From: Geomonas limicola
Lineage (GTDB): Bacteria > Desulfobacterota > Desulfuromonadia > Geobacterales > Geobacteraceae
DNA length: 36,421 nucleotides
NCBI RefSeq assembly: GCF_014193675.1
Contig: NZ_BLXZ01000014.1
Coordinates: 1 to 36,421, forward strand
Direction: 5' to 3'
Shown: one piece after another, positions 33,501 to 36,421 of the stretch
How positions within the stretch are numbered: position 1 is the first letter of the stretch
Layout: each line of letters opens with the position of its first letter
Program-made: the position numbers and the translations under genes
Notes under the pieces: model-generated
Seen by the model: the letters and a program-made list of their open reading frames with translations, nothing else
The model's database searches: none
Told to the model about the DNA's origin: nothing

Positions 33501-35075
33501 CACTCCCCCTGGTATCCGAGCCTGCGCCTGTACCGCCAAGAGGCGCCCGGGGACTGGGGCCCGGTCCTGGAGGCGCTGTGCGGCGAGCTGGCCCGCCTGG
33601 CCGCCGCTGCCGGGGGAGACGTTCCACCTCCGGATCCGAACCGGCTCTTTGCCGAGGCGAACGCCCTGAGTCGTGCCGGCGACCTCGACGCCGCCGTGCT
33701 GCGCTACCGGGAGCTCCTGGAGCTCTGCCCGGACCACCCCGAGGTGCTGAACAACCTGGGGCTCGTGCTGCAGGACCAGGGAGCGCTCGACGAGGCCGCA
33801 AGCTGCTACCGCGCGGCGCTCGGGATCAAGCCCGACCTGGCTGACGCCTGGAACAACCTGGGGACCGTCCTGGTGACCCGGGATGACCGCCCGGCCGCCC
33901 TTGACTGTTTCGAAGAGGCGCTCGCGCTCAACCCGCACTACCTTCCGGCCTACGCCAACCTGGGGAGTGCGCTGCAGCACCTGGAGCTGCCGGACCGGGC
34001 GGTCGAGATCTACCGGCGCGCCCTCGCCATCGACCCCGAAAACCCGCAGGTACTCGTAAACCTGGGCAATGCCTATCAGGAGCTCAGGGAGCCCGAGGCG
34101 GCGGTCCGGGCCTATCGCCAAGCGCTCGCCCTCGATCCCGAATCTGCCGAGGCGCACTGGAACCTTGCCCTGAGTCTTTTGAGCCTGGGGGATTTTGCAC
34201 ACGGCTGGCGGGAGTACGAGTGGCGCTTCGCGGCGGGGGCCCCGGCCCCGGTTTCCTTGCCGCGCTGGGACGGCGGGGCGCTGGAGGGGAGACGCATCCT
34301 CTTGTGGTGCGAGCAGGGGCTGGGTGACACCCTGCACTTCGTGCGCTATGCCGCACAGGTTGCCGAGCGGGGCGGTCGGGTCTTCCTGCGCTGCCAGGCG
34401 GCGAGCCTCAAGCCGCTTCTGGAGTGCATCCCCGGCATCTCGGGGGTCTACGCCCCGGGGGAGGCGTTGCCGCCCCTTGACTGCCAGTTCCCGCTTCTGA
34501 GCCTTCCGCAACTGTTCGGCACCACGCTGGAAAAGCTCCCGGGACCGGTCCCCTACCTCTGCGCCTCTTTGGAGCGGGTCATCGCCTGGCGCGACCGGCT
34601 CGCCTCCCCGGCGCGGCTCAAGGTGGGACTCATCTGGCGCGGGGGGCCGCTCCCCAAGAACCGCGCCTGCCCCTACGAGGCCTTTGGCGTCCTGGCCGGG
34701 CTCACCGGGGTGCAGTTTTTCAGCCTGCAGCTGGGGGAGGTGCCCGATGCGCACGTGCTCCCCGCGCGCGAGCTGGGCCCCGAGATCCGCGACTTCGCCG
34801 ATAGCGCCGCGATCATGGCCCAACTCGACCTGGTGATCAGCGTCGACACCGCCGGTGCCCACCTGGCCGGCGCTCTCGGCGTCCCGACCTGGCTCATCCT
34901 CCCCTGGTCCTGCGACTGGCGCTGGCAGCTCGCCGAGACCGCCTCCCCGTGGTACCCCTCGCTGCGCCTGTTCCGACAGGAGCGCCCCGGCGACTGGCCG
35001 GGACTCCTTGCCACGCTTCGGGTCGCGCTCGAGGAGCTAGCCGAAACACTCCCACAAAAGGTTGGAAATAAATAA
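27600..35075 (+). CDS. Giant five-module TPR plus GT9-like glycosyltransferase protein
   Basis: This 2491-residue soluble protein consists of five modules, each with tandem tetratricopeptide repeats followed by a GT-B, GT9-like domain. Approximate TPR/GT boundaries are 1-170/180-455, 461-630/640-905, 930-1195/1205-1480, 1495-1730/1740-2005 and 2015-2210/2220-2491. TPR number varies from about four to eight per module. Every GT domain has EQGxGD (Glu203, 661, 1224, 1758, 2238), a KVGxxWxG segment, the donor-site DTxxAHLxGALG, and a closing RW...SPWYP...RLxRQ block. None has lost the signature residues. The start is GTG at 27600 (or 27603), two bases after the GT4 stop and probably coupled to it; no strong Shine-Dalgarno is seen. 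The frame stays open upstream to 26796, but that part is the shadow of the GT4 gene. It ends 195 bases before the flagellin, so a protein-glycosylating role is inferred. Single-module TPR-GT proteins are known; five in one chain is unusual. Confidence 0.82.
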   Translation: MVASAAAQQQFARALDLHREGSLEEAAELYRAVAASGSAWGVDAQINLGVILHETGRYGEAFDVYRAALEARQDDPVALNNLGNTLLALGRFAEAAKAYGRALEKAPESRTTRIALGAAWQREGELTRAEACFREALARDPEDAEAHWNLALALLAQGEFAEGWREYQWRWRRDSFTSPRRGFACPAWDGTPLSGRRLLVHCEQGLGDTIQFLRYLPLLATAGGEVVLEVQSAQLLPLTNNLPGVSRVCLMGEPIPPCDVQVALLSLPYLFGSTLENLPDRLPYLAAPADRLAPWRARVAERGEGLKVGLVWAGKPTPDPFRSARLADFAPLAGLPGITFFSLQLGEAALHPAPQGFALVDLTGSLADFGDTAALVEQLDLVISVDTSVAHLAGALGKPVWLMLPKAADYRWLAGRDDSPWYPGMRLFRQTRQGVWDDVVERLAGELELAALAAGERLVAATPLDPAPWELCGLILARLGRHREAVLRLNKAALLDPDSYQVHYALAASLKELGSLAEAAGHLERALALKDDLAQLHEALGIVRQLGGEYQVALASYDRSLVLDPAALRSRYNRAVARRELGRFEEALEGFAEVVRLAPEHADAHWNLALMLLVTGRLEEGWREFSWRFARGPLAPVRRFQELPPWDGGELAGRSILVWAEQGLGDTLQFLRYLPLLAERGGTVVLEVQSASLKPLAERVPGVARVLVAGEAPPRCDLQASLLELPALFGTTLDSIPARVPYLDPPPERLAAAAALLPRDGSFKVGLVWAGNPGHENDRNRSLPLELLAPLAGIAGVRYYALQLGSAAVQADQVPELGVEDLSHALGDFADSAALVSQLDLVVTVDTSMAHLCGALGVPAWVLVPFIPDWRWLVGCETSPWYPSLRLFRQKRPGSWQEPVLRLHAALKELARPVLKAPAPEGTPLPARTALLEQGVQLSEAGRFTEAARVFRQLLALDPDDADVLNNLGCALDNAGRPAEALVHYRRAIELRADFCAPHYNMGNSLRSLGEGASALGCYQRALAIEPELPQGWHNLALALQDLGRLEEAQQALERAVHLHPGYLEARHTLGELLHNRGDLARAAATFEEVVARDAGFLPSWNALGITRMAQERLDDAVQCYREALKRNPEYLHALNNLGATCRALGDLAGARDCYLKVLACDPQYADAHWNLALVELQLGDYPAGWLGYEWRFKKVDPIPLKEFPRPLWDGGPLAGKTILLHAEQGFGDTIQFVRYATLVAGRGARVLVQCQSPPIAKILESVPGVSRVLVRGEALPDFDCHAPLMSLPLLSGTTLDSVPAQVPYLAPDPGLLARWGERIAESQAPAGKLRVGLVWAGRPTYQDDARRSLSLKLFAPLARLGGVSFYALQVGPGAEQAAQPPAGMELADLGSRVHDFSDSAAIVAHLDLVISADTALAHLAGALGKPVWVLLPKACDWRWLTGRTDSPWYPTARLFRQSERGDWAGVLERVAQALNELVAGPGEPGRTAGLDEPPCAPELAPLNAALAAGDLVRAAGLCQALLAQHPDHVELLTLAGALARGRGDSPAALPLFERAARFSPGLPELHNNLGVVLEDLGRHDQALVHYRRALELKPDYPEGHCNLGNALKGLGRSEEACAAYRRALELQPRYPEAYYNLGNALRCAGEWPEAAACYRALLELDPEHLSGWLNLGGSLLTLNRYAEAEEVLRRALHIAPDCREAHWNLGQALLAQGKFRAGWPEYEWRLKDMETFPAYCIGKPRWDGGALDGRTLLLRAEQGFGDALQFFRFVPLLVERGADLVLECRRELLPLFAAQGLPVRCFAVGDPAPPFDTFAYLMSLPNLLGIAPENLPAAPYLRAEPALAAQWRAHVPHDGLKVGIIWSGSSLYQGDPYRFRSLSRELLEPLTLIPGVQLIGLQPEPEAAGAGICQLGSRLRHFGDTAALIANLDLVVSIDTALAHLAGALGVPTLLLLPWSCDWRWPAGRDHSPWYPSLRLYRQEAPGDWGPVLEALCGELARLAAAAGGDVPPPDPNRLFAEANALSRAGDLDAAVLRYRELLELCPDHPEVLNNLGLVLQDQGALDEAASCYRAALGIKPDLADAWNNLGTVLVTRDDRPAALDCFEEALALNPHYLPAYANLGSALQHLELPDRAVEIYRRALAIDPENPQVLVNLGNAYQELREPEAAVRAYRQALALDPESAEAHWNLALSLLSLGDFAHGWREYEWRFAAGAPAPVSLPRWDGGALEGRRILLWCEQGLGDTLHFVRYAAQVAERGGRVFLRCQAASLKPLLECIPGISGVYAPGEALPPLDCQFPLLSLPQLFGTTLEKLPGPVPYLCASLERVIAWRDRLASPARLKVGLIWRGGPLPKNRACPYEAFGVLAGLTGVQFFSLQLGEVPDAHVLPARELGPEIRDFADSAAIMAQLDLVISVDTAGAHLAGALGVPTWLILPWSCDWRWQLAETASPWYPSLRLFRQERPGDWPGLLATLRVALEELAETLPQKVGNK

Positions 35076-35097
35076 CGTGGAACCCTGCGATTCACAT

Positions 35098-35124
35098 TAA
35101 AGTTCTGGTCCTAGGCGTCGATGA
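35098..35124 (+). promoter_or_regulatory. Sigma-28 (FliA) promoter for the flagellin gene
   Basis: TAAAGTTC (35098-35105), an 11-base spacer and GTCGATGA (35117-35124) match the FliA consensus at seven and six of eight positions with ideal spacing. Transcription would start near 35132, giving a leader of about 140 bases. Confidence 0.78.
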
Positions 35125-35128
35125 GAGC

Positions 35129-35141
35129 CACAGATTCTGTG
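35129..35141 (+). promoter_or_regulatory. Inverted repeat at the predicted flagellin transcript start
   Basis: CACAGA-T-TCTGTG is a perfect dyad around a single base, covering the position where the FliA promoter should initiate. It could be an operator, or chance. Confidence 0.3.
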
Positions 35142-35222
35142 ACGTCAGCCAGAAGGGGGTGAATTGCGCAGAGCCAATAAGGTCCCGAACTTACGACCAG
35201 AAGTCTTTCCTTAACCACGTAC

Positions 35223-35240
35223 TCCGGCTAGAAAGCCGGA
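35223..35240 (+). promoter_or_regulatory. Leader hairpin of the first flagellin gene
   Basis: TCCGGCT-AGAA-AGCCGGA is a seven-pair stem with an AGAA loop. It ends 30 bases before the ATG and upstream of the GAAAAGGAGATTTACC ribosome site. The second flagellin gene has the same structure at the same distance with one base pair exchanged. Confidence 0.6.
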
Positions 35241-35270
35241 CCATACCCCACCCAGAAAAGGAGATTTACC

Positions 35271-36089
35271 ATGGGCATCAGTGACATCTCACTCACCGCA
35301 GGGATGAGGACCAACCTCCTCAACCTCCAGGACACCAGCACCCTCCTGAACCGGACCCAGGCTCGCCTCGCCTCCGGCAAGCAGGTCAACAGCGCTCTGG
35401 ACAACCCGACCAACTACTTCGCGGCCCAGAACGCCAACCAGCGCGCCAACGACTTCGCCTCCCGCAAGGACTCCATGTCCGAGGCGGTGCAGACGGTCTC
35501 CGCGGCCAACGCCGGCATCACCGCCATCACCGGTCTGATCCAGGCAGCAAAAGGTATCTCGCAGTCGGCCCTCTCGACCTCCGACACCACCGTCCAGTCG
35601 AAACTCGCCGCCCAGTACGATACCATCCGCACCCAGATCGACCAGATGTCCTCGGACGCGAGCTACAAGGGGTTGAACCTCCTGAGCTCCAGCAACACCC
35701 TGACGGTCAACTTCAACGAGAACGCCTCGTCCTCGCTGAACGTGATCGGCTTCCTGGGCAACTCCTCGGGCCTGAGCCTCTCGGCTACCTCGGGCAACTG
35801 GCAGGCGACCTCGTCCATCACGAGCGACGCAGCCAAGATGGACTCGGCGATCACCTCGCTGCGTACCAGCACCCAGACCCTGGCAGCGAACCTGAACATC
35901 ATCACCACGCGTCAGAACTTCACCGACAACATGATCAACACCCTGCAGACCGGTGCGGACAACCTGACCCTGGCGGATATGAACCAGGAAGGCGCCAACA
36001 TGCTGATGTTGCAGACCCGCCAGTCCTTGAGCACGACCTCGCTTTCCATGTCGTCTCAGGCAGCCCAGGCGGTCCTGAAGCTGTTCTAG
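35271..36089 (+). CDS. fliC: Flagellin, short type
   Basis: This 272-residue filament protein has the conserved D0/D1 ends and little in between. The N terminus includes LLNRTQARLASGKQVNSALDNPTNYF, and the C terminus reads MNQEGANMLMLQTRQSLSTTSLSMSSQAAQAVLKLF. The central region (about 130-195) is short and Ser/Thr-rich (SSSNTL, ENASSSLN, SATSGNW, ATSSITS), giving many possible O-glycosylation sites. AAGGAG precedes the ATG, and a FliA promoter and structured leader lie upstream. It follows the giant glycosyltransferase gene and is followed by a near-copy. Confidence 0.95.
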   Translation: MGISDISLTAGMRTNLLNLQDTSTLLNRTQARLASGKQVNSALDNPTNYFAAQNANQRANDFASRKDSMSEAVQTVSAANAGITAITGLIQAAKGISQSALSTSDTTVQSKLAAQYDTIRTQIDQMSSDASYKGLNLLSSSNTLTVNFNENASSSLNVIGFLGNSSGLSLSATSGNWQATSSITSDAAKMDSAITSLRTSTQTLAANLNIITTRQNFTDNMINTLQTGADNLTLADMNQEGANMLMLQTRQSLSTTSLSMSSQAAQAVLKLF

Positions 36090-36113
36090 TCGGAGCCCCG
36101 TAAGGGGACCGAC
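36089..36113. repeat. Hairpin between the two flagellin genes
   Basis: GTCGG-A-GCCCC-GTAA-GGGG-A-CCGAC forms a long imperfect stem starting at the flagellin stop codon. There is no T tract, so it is not a clear intrinsic terminator. It may cap the first flagellin mRNA or partly attenuate read-through. Confidence 0.5.
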
Positions 36114-36139
36114 TGACGGAACCACACCGTAGCCACGAT

Positions 36140-36155
36140 CCGGTTAGAAAACCGG
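36140..36155 (+). promoter_or_regulatory. Leader hairpin of the second flagellin gene
   Basis: CCGGTT-AGAA-AACCGG is a six-pair stem with the AGAA loop, at the same offset from the ATG as in the first copy. The innermost pairs differ compensatorily from CCGGCT/AGCCGG (C-G replaced by T-A). No FliA-type promoter is visible in the 97-base gap, so this gene may depend on the upstream promoter. Confidence 0.6.
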
Positions 36156-36186
36156 CATCAACAGAACCTAGAAAAGGAGATTTACC

Positions 36187-36421
36187 ATGGGAATCAGTGA
36201 CATTTCGCTTACCGCGGGGATGAGGACCAACCTCCTCAACCTCCAGGACACCACGAAGCTCTTGAACCGGACCCAGGCACGACTCGCCTCGGGCAAGCAG
36301 GTCAACAGCGCTCTGGACAACCCGACCAACTACTTCGCGGCCCAGAACGCCAACCAGCGCGCCAACGACTTCGCCTCCCGCAAGGACTCCATGTCCGAGG
36401 CGGTGCAGACGGTCTCCGCGG
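36187..36421 (+). CDS. fliC: Second flagellin gene, cut by the window end
   Basis: The first 78 codons are visible (235 bases), starting at an ATG with the same GAAAAGGAGATTTACC ribosome site as the first copy. The protein differs only near residues 23-25 (DTTKLL against DTSTLL) in the visible part. The last 130 bases are identical to 35376-35505, while the earlier part has scattered, mostly silent changes. Tandem duplication with recent gene conversion would explain this. The remainder lies outside the window. Confidence 0.93.
   Translation, partial: MGISDISLTAGMRTNLLNLQDTTKLLNRTQARLASGKQVNSALDNPTNYFAAQNANQRANDFASRKDSMSEAVQTVSA

Noticed and set aside
29265..34862. Two long minus-strand frames (726 and 666 codons) opposite the giant gene
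   Set aside because: Their apparent repeats mirror the five modules of the plus-strand gene, so they are its shadow.
36090..36186. A sigma-28 promoter for the second flagellin
   Set aside because: TAAG at 36101 has no GCCGATAA-like partner at proper spacing.

Overview
The window is about 36 kb of GC-rich DNA. It most likely comes from a motile Geobacter/Geomonas/Citrifermentans-type member of the Desulfuromonadota (Geobacterales). The clues are an octaheme c-type cytochrome, the gene order flhA-flhF-flhG-fliA-flgFGAHI-flgJ-flgM-flgN-flgK-flgL, short flagellins, and both sigma-54-like and sigma-28-like promoter signatures in front of flagellar genes. The genus is an inference, not read directly from a marker gene.

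Left part (1-9225), housekeeping and respiration. A minus-strand L-lactate dehydrogenase ends at a strong hairpin terminator. Then come a plus-strand octaheme nitrite-reductase-type cytochrome with its own terminator, a minus-strand dolichyl-phosphate-sugar-type glycosyltransferase whose 3' end runs into palindromic repeats, a minus-strand DinG-type helicase carrying an N-terminal JAMM/RadC-like domain, a plus-strand radical SAM protein (YhcC/TIGR01212 type), and a minus-strand Omp85-like beta-barrel with a lipobox. The convergent pair yhcC/Omp85 is separated by an inverted pair of G-run repeats.

Middle part (9465-22580), one flagellar operon of about 13 kb. A near-consensus sigma-54 promoter precedes flhA. 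Genes are tightly packed or overlapping through flgL, and the run closes at a strong intrinsic terminator. It encodes the export gate (FlhA), polar placement and number control (FlhF, FlhG), the late sigma factor and its anti-sigma (FliA, FlgM), distal rod (FlgF, FlgG), P and L rings (FlgA, FlgI, FlgH), a short rod-binding FlgJ, the chaperone FlgN and the hook-filament junction proteins (FlgK, FlgL). The only two gaps over 50 bases carry the same palindromic motif.

Right part (22601-36421), late flagellar genes and a probable flagellin-glycosylation block. A sigma-28-like promoter precedes flbD-motA-motB and a GT9/methyltransferase-like fusion. A sigma-54-like promoter precedes a GT4-type glycosyltransferase, which is followed two bases later by a 2491-residue protein. 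That protein is built of five successive TPR plus GT9-like glycosyltransferase modules, all five keeping the same signature residues. A sigma-28-like promoter with a structured leader then drives a short flagellin. A second flagellin, identical over at least 130 bases, runs off the window. The five-module TPR-glycosyltransferase is the most unusual object here. A role in decorating flagellin is inferred from context and is not shown by the sequence.
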